DNA of 64,000 nucleotides from Bradyrhizobium sp. CCGUVB1N3 (GTDB taxonomy: Bacteria > Pseudomonadota > Alphaproteobacteria > Rhizobiales > Xanthobacteraceae). Of this stretch, positions 28,925 to 36,720 are shown piece by piece (the first letter of the stretch is position 1; every line of letters begins with the position of its first letter). Where the stretch lies: the NCBI RefSeq assembly GCF_024199925.1, contig NZ_JANADR010000001.1, positions 1,550,001 through 1,614,000 on the forward strand, given 5' to 3'. Under the pieces are notes generated by a model. That model saw only the letters and a program-made list of their open reading frames with translations, had not been told where the DNA came from and ran no database searches. The translations under genes and the position numbers were made by a program.

Positions 28925-29752
28925 TCAATCGCGGCGGCCCTGGACCCACTGCTCGAGCATTTGCAGGCACATCGCCCGGTCGTCGTCGGACGCCTTGGCG
29001 AAGGCGCGGTTGTAGCTTTCCTTGATCCAGGTCTCGTCGGTGCCGGCGCTGTCGCGGGCCAGCGTCAGCCACATCAGGCCGCGCGCGGCCTGCCGCGGCA
29101 GGCGATCGCCGTTGAACAGCATCTGTCCGAGCAGCGCCTGCGCCTCGTGCTGGCCCTTCTGCGCGGCGAGGCCCAGCCAGCGCGCGCCTTGCGTGAAGGC
29201 ATCGCGCGAGGCGTCCGGCGACTTCAGATAGAGCCGGGCGAGATCGTACTGTGCATCGGCGTTGCCGAAATAGGCCGCCGCGTAGGAGAACAGCTCGCGC
29301 GCCCGCTCCTGATCCGGTTTCACCTTCGAGTTCGGGATACCGTTGAGGTAATAGCGGCCGAGCGCGACGAAGGCGTTCGCCACCATCGGCGCCTGGGGCA
29401 GCGACGGGCTGTCGGTCGCATGCGCGTTCACGAGCCGGCTGAAATAGTCGAAGGCGCGCAGATCGTCCTGCGCGACGCCCTCGCCATTGGCGTACATCCG
29501 CCCGAGCTTCCACTGCGCGATGGGATGACCGCCTTCGGCGGCGTATTGCAGGGCGGTGAAGGAGGTATCGGGATTGGTCGCAGCCGGCGGCACGGCCTTG
29601 CGCAGCGCTGCGGCGCTACCCGGCGCAGGCGAGACCACCGGAATGGCCGCATCCTGTGGACTGACCGGCGCACCGTCGAAGGCAAGCGCCGGCGCGGCCA
29701 GCGCGGAAGCCCCCAACACAAACGCAACTATGGTACGCCTAGATGTCCGCAT
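28925..29752 (-). CDS. exoR: ExoR-like periplasmic Sel1-repeat regulator
   Basis: A 275-residue exported protein with signal peptide (TIVAFVLGASALAAPALAF). Sel1-type repeats include LQYAAEGGHPIAQWKLGRMY, NGEGVAQDDLRAFDYF, GRYYLNGIPNSKVKPD, AAAYFGNADAQYDLARLYL and AAQKGQHEAQALLGQ. The repeat layout follows rhizobial ExoR, the periplasmic inhibitor of the ExoS/ChvI two-component system that limits exopolysaccharide and motility switches. In rhizobia ExoR lies apart from exoS/chvI, as here. The ATG (29750-29752) sits inside the end of ilvD, so translation is probably coupled. Other Sel1 proteins cannot be fully excluded. Confidence 0.75.
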   Translation of the reverse strand: MRTSRRTIVAFVLGASALAAPALAFDGAPVSPQDAAIPVVSPAPGSAAALRKAVPPAATNPDTSFTALQYAAEGGHPIAQWKLGRMYANGEGVAQDDLRAFDYFSRLVNAHATDSPSLPQAPMVANAFVALGRYYLNGIPNSKVKPDQERARELFSYAAAYFGNADAQYDLARLYLKSPDASRDAFTQGARWLGLAAQKGQHEAQALLGQMLFNGDRLPRQAARGLMWLTLARDSAGTDETWIKESYNRAFAKASDDDRAMCLQMLEQWVQGRRD

Positions 29753-31463
29753 AGCACTGTTTCTCGTGCGCGCCGCCCGGATGGGTCACTGCCCCACCGA
29801 TCGCTGGTCCTACCTGCTGAGCATATTTCCACAGCGCACCCGACGTATGGTTAGTCGCGCGGGAACGCCATTTGGTCTTGCGTTGAGCCAGCTCATCGTC
29901 GCTCAATTTTACGTTAAGAGTGCCGGCGACCGCGTCGATCTCGATGATGTCGCCGTCCTCGAGCAGCCCGATCGGGCCGCCGATCGCCGCCTCGGGCCCG
30001 ACATGGCCGATGCAGAAGCCGCGGGTGGCGCCCGAGAACCGGCCGTCGGTGATGAGCGCGATCTTGCCGCCCATGCCCTGGCCGGTCAGCGCTGCGGTGG
30101 TCTGGAGCATTTCCCGCATGCCGGGACCGCCTTTCGGCCCCTCGTAGCGGATCACGATGACTTCGCCTTCCCGGTAGGTGCGCTTCTGGACCGCCTCGAA
30201 AGCATCTTCCTCACGGTCAAAGCACCGGGCTGGGCCGGTAAACCTGAGGTTGGACATTCCCGCGACTTTCACGATCGCACCTTCTGGCGCCAAATTGCCC
30301 TTCAGACCCACCACGCCACCGGTAACGGTGATCGGCTTGTCCGCCGGGTGCACCACGTCCTGGTGCGGATTCCATTTCACGCTCTTGAGATTTTCGGCGA
30401 TCGTCCGGCCCGTCACAGTGAGGCAATCACCGTGCAGGAAGCCGTTGTCGAGCAGCGTCTTCATCAGAAGCGGGATGCCACCAACTTCAAACATGTCTTT
30501 GGCGACATAACGGCCACCTGGCTTCAAATCCGCGACATATGGTGTCTTTTTGAAGATTTCAGCGACGTCGAATAAGTCAAACTTGATGCCGACTTCGTGA
30601 GCGATCGCCGGCAGGTGCAGCGCAGCATTGGTCGAGCCGCCGGAGGCCGCGACGACGGCGGCCGCGTTTTCCAAAGCCTTACGGGTGACGATGTCGCGCG
30701 GCCGGATATTCTCCGCGATCAGGTCCATGACCTTCTCGCCCGCGGTCATGCAAAACGCGTCACGGATTTCATAGGGCGCGGGGGCGCCGGCCGAGTACGG
30801 CAGCGCCAGCCCAATGGCCTCGGAAACGGTCGCCATCGTATTGGCAGTGAACTGCGCGCCGCAGGCGCCCGCCGAGGGGCATGCCACGCGCTCGATCTCG
30901 TCGAGGTCCTCGTCGGACATGGCGCCGACGGAATGCTTGCCGACCGCCTCGAACATGTCCTGGACGGTAACCTGTTGCCCGCGGAAATTGCCAGGCAGGA
31001 TCGAGCCGCCATAGATGAAGATCGAAGGCACGTTGAGGCGAACCATCGCCATCATCATGCCCGGCAGCGACTTGTCGCAGCCGGCAAGGCCGACGAGGGC
31101 GTCATAGGCGTGGCCGCGCACAGTCAGCTCGACGGAGTCGGCAATGCATTCGCGCGACGGCAGCGAGGAGCGCATGCCGTCATGGCCCATCGCGATGCCG
31201 TCGGTGACGGTGATGGTGCAGAATTCACGAGGCGTACCGCCGGCCGACGCCACGCCCTTCTTCACCGCCTGCGCCTGGCGCATCAAGGCGATGTTGCAGG
31301 GAGCGGCTTCGTTCCAGCAGGAGGCAACGCCGACGAAGGGCTGGTGGATCTGCTGGGTGGTCAGACCCATGGCGTAAAAATACGAGCGATGGGGCGCGCG
31401 CGCAGGGCCTTCCGTCACGTGACGGCTCGGCAGTCTCTGCTTGATGTTCGTCTTGGCGTCCAT
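29739..31463 (-). CDS. ilvD: Dihydroxy-acid dehydratase
   Basis: Fe-S enzyme of valine/isoleucine biosynthesis converting 2,3-dihydroxy-acids to 2-oxo acids. The 574-residue protein has the cluster-binding cysteines in SCWNEAAPCN, LAGCDKSLPGMMM and ACPSAGACGAQFTANT, substrate segments TVTDGIAMGHDGMR and SGGSTNAALH, and a C-terminal RFSGATRGFCIGHVGPEA. The ATG at 31463 is preceded by GAGGAAACTGG; the frame is open to 31511. Its last 14 nt overlap the exoR-like start. The length and motifs match the IlvD/Edd family, and IlvD rather than Edd fits the TPREFCTITVTDG-type motifs. Confidence 0.95.
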   Translation of the reverse strand: MDAKTNIKQRLPSRHVTEGPARAPHRSYFYAMGLTTQQIHQPFVGVASCWNEAAPCNIALMRQAQAVKKGVASAGGTPREFCTITVTDGIAMGHDGMRSSLPSRECIADSVELTVRGHAYDALVGLAGCDKSLPGMMMAMVRLNVPSIFIYGGSILPGNFRGQQVTVQDMFEAVGKHSVGAMSDEDLDEIERVACPSAGACGAQFTANTMATVSEAIGLALPYSAGAPAPYEIRDAFCMTAGEKVMDLIAENIRPRDIVTRKALENAAAVVAASGGSTNAALHLPAIAHEVGIKFDLFDVAEIFKKTPYVADLKPGGRYVAKDMFEVGGIPLLMKTLLDNGFLHGDCLTVTGRTIAENLKSVKWNPHQDVVHPADKPITVTGGVVGLKGNLAPEGAIVKVAGMSNLRFTGPARCFDREEDAFEAVQKRTYREGEVIVIRYEGPKGGPGMREMLQTTAALTGQGMGGKIALITDGRFSGATRGFCIGHVGPEAAIGGPIGLLEDGDIIEIDAVAGTLNVKLSDDELAQRKTKWRSRATNHTSGALWKYAQQVGPAIGGAVTHPGGAHEKQCYADI

Positions 31464-31879
31464 CGCGAACCAGTTTCCTCGGCAACCCTTGTCAGACCCG
31501 GAAAACGACACCCAAGATTTGAATGAACCCTGGGATATTTTCCGTCGCTGTTGCGAGTGCCGCAGCCCCTGAAAAGTTTATGGAGATTTTATTCATGGAG
31601 GGGTGTGGCCAAAAAGCGGCGCAGATGAGAACGGACTGCAATGACGGTTTAATCCGGAAGGAGTGTTGCGCAGATAGCACAATCGTGGCTCATGGGACAC
31701 GACCAGGACTACCTTGTTACCGCCGTAAGATCCGTACTCACAATCTCAGGTATTGTGAGGCGCTGCATGCCCCCCGAGCTCGTGCGCTACCATGAATATC
31801 CCTCAGGCTGAGTCGCAACCCGTGACATCCGCGATGTCCAGGCTTTACCGACTTACGGAATCACCGCGCAACGTCGAGA
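31464..31879. other. Divergent promoter region of ilvD and the P-loop gene
   Basis: About 415 bp separating divergent genes, visibly more AT-rich than its flanks between 31500 and 31690. Short frames here have no recognisable content. Promoters for both genes must lie in it, but no -35/-10 pair stands out enough to place. Confidence 0.4.
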
Positions 31880-32428
31880 ATGTCGATGAGCCTACCGCAA
31901 CGCATCCTCGTTCTCGGACCGTCCGGGGCCGGGAAGTCGACGCTAGCGCGCCGCATCGGCGAGCGCTCCGGCCTGTCGGTCGTGCATCTCGACGCGCTGT
32001 ACTGGATGCCGGGCTGGCGGCCGTCTGAAACCGAGTCGTTTCGCGCGCGCATGGCCGCGGCGGCGGCCGGCGAGCGCTGGGTCATCGACGGCAACTACGG
32101 CTCGCACCTTGATCTGCGCCTACCGCGCGCGGATGCCATCATCTGGCTCGACCTGCCGCGCCGTGTCTATTTTCCGCGCGCGGTGTGGCGCTCGATCCGC
32201 CACTACGGCCGCGAGCGCAGTGATATCGGCGCAGGATGCCGGGAGCAGTTCGACTGGTCATTCTTCAAGGACTGGGTGTGGACCTACCCCGCCCGCTCCC
32301 GTGGTAAGCATGCGACGTTGATGAAGAACCTGCCCGCGGGAATGCGCGGGATCATCTTGCGATCGCGCGCCGAGGTGGCGAGATTCACCGACGGTTTGCC
32401 GCGCTCGCTCGACGGCATCTCGGAGTGA
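31880..32428 (+). CDS. P-loop kinase-like ATPase (FlaR/topology-modulation type)
   Basis: A 182-residue adenylate-kinase-fold protein. The Walker A motif GPSGAGKSTLARRIGER lies near the N-terminus, followed by LSVVHLDALYWMPGW, RWVIDGNYGSHLDLRL and a Walker-B-like AIIWLDLPRR, then the lid region RHYGRERSDIGAGCREQFDW. This set (HLD..YW.PGW, IDGNY, WLD.PR) marks the group often annotated as DNA topology modulation protein FlaR or shikimate-kinase-like; true substrates are unknown. The start may be the ATG at 31880 or 31886. The stop is 9 nt before the next gene, a likely pair. Confidence 0.85.
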   Translation: MSMSLPQRILVLGPSGAGKSTLARRIGERSGLSVVHLDALYWMPGWRPSETESFRARMAAAAAGERWVIDGNYGSHLDLRLPRADAIIWLDLPRRVYFPRAVWRSIRHYGRERSDIGAGCREQFDWSFFKDWVWTYPARSRGKHATLMKNLPAGMRGIILRSRAEVARFTDGLPRSLDGISE

Positions 32429-32437
32429 TCCGCCTCC

Positions 32438-33616
32438 GTGGAATCCACAACCGACCTCACAATGGTGGACGCGCCGACGGGTCCCTCGCATCGGGTAGGT
32501 GCGATCGATGCCCTGCGAGGGCTCGCGCTGTTCGGCGTACTGGCGATCAACCTGGAGACCGAGTTTCGCATCTCGATCTTCCAGCGGTTACTCCCGTCGG
32601 CGCCGGACCCGACGCTGAACGGCATCGTCGATGCGGCACTCGACCTCTTCGTCGACATGAAGGCGTTCGCCCTGTTCTCGCTCCTGTTCGGCGTGGGTCT
32701 CGCGATCCAGTTCGATCGGCTCAGCACGTCGTCGCGGCGTGTGAGCCTACTCGTCCGGCGCTTGCTGGCGCTGTTGCTGTTCGGCGTGATCCATCTCGTC
32801 CTGATCTGGAACGGCGACATCCTCACCGAATACGCGCTGGCTGGCTTTGTCGTGCTGCCATTTCTATTCGCGCCGCGCTGGATGATTGTGACCGGTTCGG
32901 GCATTGCTCTGTCGTTCTATGTGCTGCAACCGGTGCTGCCGACGCTCATCACCTTCCCCGACCAGGCAGCTTTCCGGGTGCTCGTGAGAACGGCGAACGA
33001 TATCTATGCAAACGGCAGCTTTGCCGAGGTGCTCGCGCTGCGCATTCAGGAGCTCCCTGCCCTGCTGCCGCTGCACCTCTACATATTTCCGCGAACGGTC
33101 GGGCTCTTCCTCGTGGGCGCTTTGTGTTGGCGAGGCGGCTTGTTCGGTGACGTGGCGAGACGACGCCGAAACCTGCTGATGACCGTAGGTCTCTTGGGTG
33201 TCGCGGGCGGCCTGCTCCTGGCGAAGCTGGCACACCCGTCCGCCGGCCTTGCCAGTCCCATCGTTCTGGCGACGGGATATGCCGCCTTGGTGATCGCCAT
33301 CGAACAAACCCCGACCGGCGCATGGCTGTTTCGCTTCGCCGAGCCGGTCGGACGCATGGCCTTCACCAATTACATCGTCCAGTCGATCGTGCTCGGCTTC
33401 ATCTTCTATGGTTATGGCCTCGGGTTATTCGGCGGGCTCGGCTCGGTGGCCGGCCTGCTGCTCGTCGTGGCGATCTACGCCGCGCAGGTGCTCGTGAGCC
33501 GGCTCTGGCTCGCCCGCTTTGCCTACGGTCCGATCGAATGGCTGTGGCGCGCGCTCATGTATGGACGGGCGCCGGCATTCCGGAAAGGAAGCCTTCGGTT
33601 CCAGTTCGACAGCTAA
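32438..33616 (+). CDS. DUF418-family membrane protein
   Basis: A 392-residue polytopic inner-membrane protein of the YeiB/DUF418 group. The N-terminal RVGAIDALRGLALFGVLAIN and MKAFALFSLLFGVGLAIQF are typical, with about ten hydrophobic segments. The C-terminal DUF418 domain includes EPVGRMAFTNYIVQSIVLGF and ends WLARFAYGPIEWLWRALMYG. The G-R-M-A-x-T-N-Y motif is the family hallmark. Related acyltransferase-3 folds suggest a membrane acyl- or solute-transfer role, but none is proven. It follows the P-loop gene by 9 nt. Confidence 0.9.
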   Translation: MESTTDLTMVDAPTGPSHRVGAIDALRGLALFGVLAINLETEFRISIFQRLLPSAPDPTLNGIVDAALDLFVDMKAFALFSLLFGVGLAIQFDRLSTSSRRVSLLVRRLLALLLFGVIHLVLIWNGDILTEYALAGFVVLPFLFAPRWMIVTGSGIALSFYVLQPVLPTLITFPDQAAFRVLVRTANDIYANGSFAEVLALRIQELPALLPLHLYIFPRTVGLFLVGALCWRGGLFGDVARRRRNLLMTVGLLGVAGGLLLAKLAHPSAGLASPIVLATGYAALVIAIEQTPTGAWLFRFAEPVGRMAFTNYIVQSIVLGFIFYGYGLGLFGGLGSVAGLLLVVAIYAAQVLVSRLWLARFAYGPIEWLWRALMYGRAPAFRKGSLRFQFDS

Positions 33617-33829
33617 TCACCGCGCGCCCTTCAAGGTGCACGAGGTGGTGCAGGTCACCGTCGTGCCGTGGTCGCAGGACTTGCAGGCGGCGACGCACTG
33701 ATTCATGTCCCTGGCATTGTAGGAGCTGTAGTTGCGTAAGGGGCAAGCGGCGGTCGAGCCGGTGACGTCCTGCTCCGGCTCGCAGGCGGCCGTCATGAGT
33801 GAAAGCAAGATGACTGCAACAGCCCGCAT
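33617..33829 (-). CDS. Small Cys-rich lipoprotein
   Basis: A 70-residue protein starting MRAVAVILLSLMTAAC; T-A-A-C is a lipobox with Cys16 as the lipid anchor. The mature part has seven more cysteines in C-x..C patterns (STAACPLRNY, MNQCVAACKSCDH, VTCTTSCTLKG), probably disulfide-bonded in the periplasm. It converges with the DUF418 gene, with stops abutting. A similar orphan lipoprotein seems common in Bradyrhizobium by recollection. Function unknown. Confidence 0.7.
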   Translation of the reverse strand: MRAVAVILLSLMTAACEPEQDVTGSTAACPLRNYSSYNARDMNQCVAACKSCDHGTTVTCTTSCTLKGAR

Positions 33830-33977
33830 GGGATGACCTGCAAAGGAACAGTTTCCTGGAGCCGTTGCACGGCAACAGGCTCCAGCATTCCCACCTGCGA
33901 GGAATCGCGGCCCGCGATCAACCTTCGCATCCTCAAGAGGATGCGCGCCAAGTGTTAAGAACGGCTTGCGACCGGCG

Positions 33978-34154
33978 TCACGCCGCAGCTATGGGCGCAA
34001 TCGCCTGCCGCGCGTCTGCCGCCAGCTCGTAATAGTGCTCCGCGAGCTTGAGGTAGAACTCCCGCTTTGCGCTGTCGGTCGCGAGCTTGGCGATCAGCTC
34101 GCACTCGGCGGTGAGCGTCTCAAACCGTTCCAGCCTGTCCTGAAGTTCCGTCAT
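33978..34154 (-). CDS. Small helical hypothetical protein
   Basis: A 58-residue protein MTELQDRLERFETLTAEC...AAA that looks fully alpha-helical (LIAKLATDSAKREFYLKLAE, HYYELAADARQAI). It is too short for many gene finders. Similar 55-65-residue helical proteins are recurrent in Bradyrhizobium, so it is probably real. Codon use matches its neighbours: almost every third base is G or C. Function unknown. Confidence 0.6.
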   Translation of the reverse strand: MTELQDRLERFETLTAECELIAKLATDSAKREFYLKLAEHYYELAADARQAIAPIAAA

Positions 34155-34349
34155 CGGCGTGTCCCCGTAAAACGCCTTCGAAGAACGATAAGCGTAGGCC
34201 CGCGAAATACGTCACGGCCAACATCGTTATCAGGCTGAATCATTTTTTGCCCGGCGCGGTCTCGCCGAGGCGCGCGTCGGGTTTTCTGCATCTTGGGGAT
34301 GTTGACGCGCCGCACCGGCACGACACGGTTGCCGGTGAGGAACGCGGCC

Positions 34350-34541
34350 TTACGCGCGGATCCCCTTCATCGACGGCTGGATCGTCAGACGGTAGGCGAC
34401 GAAGGCGAGACCATCGAATTTCTCCACGACCTCGTCGCAGGCCGGGCAGCGGTACTCGCCGGTCGTCGGCGGCTCCGTCGCCAGCTCAAGCCGCCGAAAG
34501 CCAGCCTTGCAGTGCAGACAGGTCACATCGCCCTTCTTCAT
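34350..34541 (-). CDS. Small zinc-ribbon protein
   Basis: A 63-residue protein MKKGDVTCLHCKAGFRRLEL..., with two Cys-x-x-Cys knuckles (CLHC and CPAC) 25 residues apart, the layout of a zinc ribbon. The C-terminal half FDGLAFVAYRLTIQPS is unusual for a ribbon. The start is preceded by GGGGTGATCC. It stands alone between a helical protein gene and the cyclase. It may bind zinc or nucleic acid; function unknown. Confidence 0.65.
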   Translation of the reverse strand: MKKGDVTCLHCKAGFRRLELATEPPTTGEYRCPACDEVVEKFDGLAFVAYRLTIQPSMKGIRA

Positions 34542-34631
34542 GGATCACCCCGTAAAATCACGGGCGCATTCATAGCACAGCTTGAGGCGGAACTTGGACC
34601 GCCTCAACGCATCCGGAGCAACGCGTTTGGA

Positions 34632-36368
34632 TCATTTATGCTCCATCCGCCAGGCGCCATCCCAATCCGCGGCTGGCGGATTGGCCTGGAGCTGGTCGAG
34701 GCGGGTGAGCAGTGTGCGCGACGGTCCATCGCCGGGAACGCTCTCCAGCGCCGCGTTGAAGGCGTTCCGCGCCTCGTCCCAGCGGCCAGCACGGTACGCC
34801 GCGAGTCCTTCGGCATAGTGCGCCCGCAGGCTGATCTGCTCCTGTGGGAGCGCGCCGGCCTTGCCCATCACCTCGAACACGGGCTGCGCCAGGCTCTGGC
34901 CGACGACCGCGAGGCGGTCGATCTCGCGCAGCTCGAGGCTCGCGCCGAGCGCAGCCGCGGTCGCCTGCGAGATCAGGATCCGGGTGCCATAAAATTTGTT
35001 CGCCGCCTCCAGCCGCGAGGCGAGGTTCACCGCATCGCCCATCACAGTAAAACTCATCATCAGCTCCGAGCCGATGCTGCCGGTCAGAACCTCGCCGGTG
35101 GCGATCCCGATCCGCAGGTCGCAAGGAGCGGGCATGGCGCGGATGCCGAGGAGATCGGGAAGCTGCTTCTGGAGCGCCGGCACCTGGTCGGCCATGTCGA
35201 GCGCGGCATGACAGGCGAGCTGCGCCTGCTCGGCCTCATCGATGAAGGGCGGGCCCCAATAGGACATGATCGCGTCGCCGATATATTTGTCGATGACGCC
35301 GCGGTTGGCCCGAATGGGCTCCGACATGACCGTGAAATAGTGGTTCATGACCTTGACGAGACCACGCGGCGTCATGCCCTCGCTCATCGAGGTGAAGCCG
35401 CTCATGTCGCAGAACATGATGGTCATCACGCGCCGCTGGCCGTCGACGGCGACCTCCGGCCGGTCGATCAGCCCCTGCACCACCTTCGGATCGATGTAGC
35501 GGCCAAAGGTTTCGCGGATGCGCTCGTTGCGGCGGAGCTGCTCGATCATGCGGTTGAAGGCGCCGGCGAGCTCGCCGATCTCGTCCTGCGTCGAGACGCT
35601 GATCGTGTGATCGAAGCGGCCCGCCTCGACCTCGCGCGTGCCGGCGAGCAACAGCCGCACCGGTCGCGTGATTCCGCTGGAGACGAGGAGCGCAAAGGCA
35701 AGCCCGACGATCGCCGCCAGCGCCGTCACGACGCCCGAGATGACGATTGCCTGGCGCTGGTGACGGATCACCTGTGCCGTGCTCGCGAACACCTGCGCCA
35801 GCATGTCGCTGCGAATTGCATCGATGCGCTGGCTGAAAAGGTCGCGTAGCGCATCGACATGGGTCATCGTATCGCGCGCCGCAGTGAAGTCCTTGGCCTC
35901 GAGCTGTTTGAGCAGCTTCCCATCTGCGTCGGTCAGCTCACGGCGCAGCTCCGACAGGGCATTCTCGATCCTGGCGTCGATGCGGCCGAGCGCGGCATTG
36001 TCTGACGGCGTGCTCTCGTCCTCGATGATCGCATTGATCAGCTTGCGCGCGGCGTCGGCCTCCTGGACGACCTGCGCGTCCGACTCCCGATACTCGCGCA
36101 AGCGGGTTGCATAGCCCTCCTCGTCCGGCGGCGTCTGCATCTTGGCGATCACCATGCGACGCATCGCCAGCGCCCGCTCCAGCGAGCGGACATTGGCACG
36201 CGCCAGATTGCCGTAGGCAGGAATGTACCGGCTGGTCAGCTCATCAAGCAGATGGCCGACCCGGCTCGACATCACCATCGACAGGATCGAGGTGACCACC
36301 ATCAGCACGATCAGCCCGAGGGCGATGCCGACGATCTTGCGCCTGATCGATTGGTTGAAAATCGGCAT
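34632..36368 (-). CDS. Membrane-bound adenylate/guanylate cyclase with HAMP domain
   Basis: A class III cyclase of 578 residues. It has an N-terminal TM (KIVGIALGLIVLMVVTSILS), an extended periplasmic four-helix region, a second TM (VVTALAAIVGLAFALLVSSG) and a HAMP linker (PVRLLLAGTREVEAGRFDHT). The cyclase domain has the metal Asp in MFCDMSGFTSMSEG, GVIDKYIGDAIMSYWG with the second Asp, and GIATGEVLTGSIGS plus MGDAVNLASRLEAANK. A C-terminal TPR-like stretch follows (HYAEGLAAYRAGRWDEARNA). The ATG at 36368 is preferred to 36443. It makes cyclic nucleotide in response to an unknown periplasmic signal. Confidence 0.92.
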   Translation of the reverse strand: MPIFNQSIRRKIVGIALGLIVLMVVTSILSMVMSSRVGHLLDELTSRYIPAYGNLARANVRSLERALAMRRMVIAKMQTPPDEEGYATRLREYRESDAQVVQEADAARKLINAIIEDESTPSDNAALGRIDARIENALSELRRELTDADGKLLKQLEAKDFTAARDTMTHVDALRDLFSQRIDAIRSDMLAQVFASTAQVIRHQRQAIVISGVVTALAAIVGLAFALLVSSGITRPVRLLLAGTREVEAGRFDHTISVSTQDEIGELAGAFNRMIEQLRRNERIRETFGRYIDPKVVQGLIDRPEVAVDGQRRVMTIMFCDMSGFTSMSEGMTPRGLVKVMNHYFTVMSEPIRANRGVIDKYIGDAIMSYWGPPFIDEAEQAQLACHAALDMADQVPALQKQLPDLLGIRAMPAPCDLRIGIATGEVLTGSIGSELMMSFTVMGDAVNLASRLEAANKFYGTRILISQATAAALGASLELREIDRLAVVGQSLAQPVFEVMGKAGALPQEQISLRAHYAEGLAAYRAGRWDEARNAFNAALESVPGDGPSRTLLTRLDQLQANPPAADWDGAWRMEHK

Positions 36369-36720
36369 GGCGTGCTTGGACAATTTGGATCGAGGAACCT
36401 TGTGACCTCCATACACCGGAACCGTTACCCGAAACATGCGCAATCTGGTCTGAAAGGCTGCTTCCCAGGGGTTTTTCGCGAGAGCCGCAGGCGCAGCCTT
36501 TCAAAGGTTAACGCGCATTTACGATTTCACGGAACGGCTGGTGTCATGCGGAGCGTGAGTTGCAAAAGCCCTCCGGTTCGATTTTCGGCGGCATTTTTGC
36601 CGCAATGTTGCCGGAGCGTGACATCGATCAAACGAGGCCGTGTTATCGTTTGAGTCGCTCAAGCCCGCATCACGTCGCGGATCTTGGTTTGTGCTGATGG
36701 TTTCGCAGGGGGACCATGGA

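Noticed and set aside
31523..31795. 90-codon frame between ilvD and the P-loop gene
   Set aside because: Lies in AT-richer DNA, has no family features and overlaps the expected divergent promoter region.
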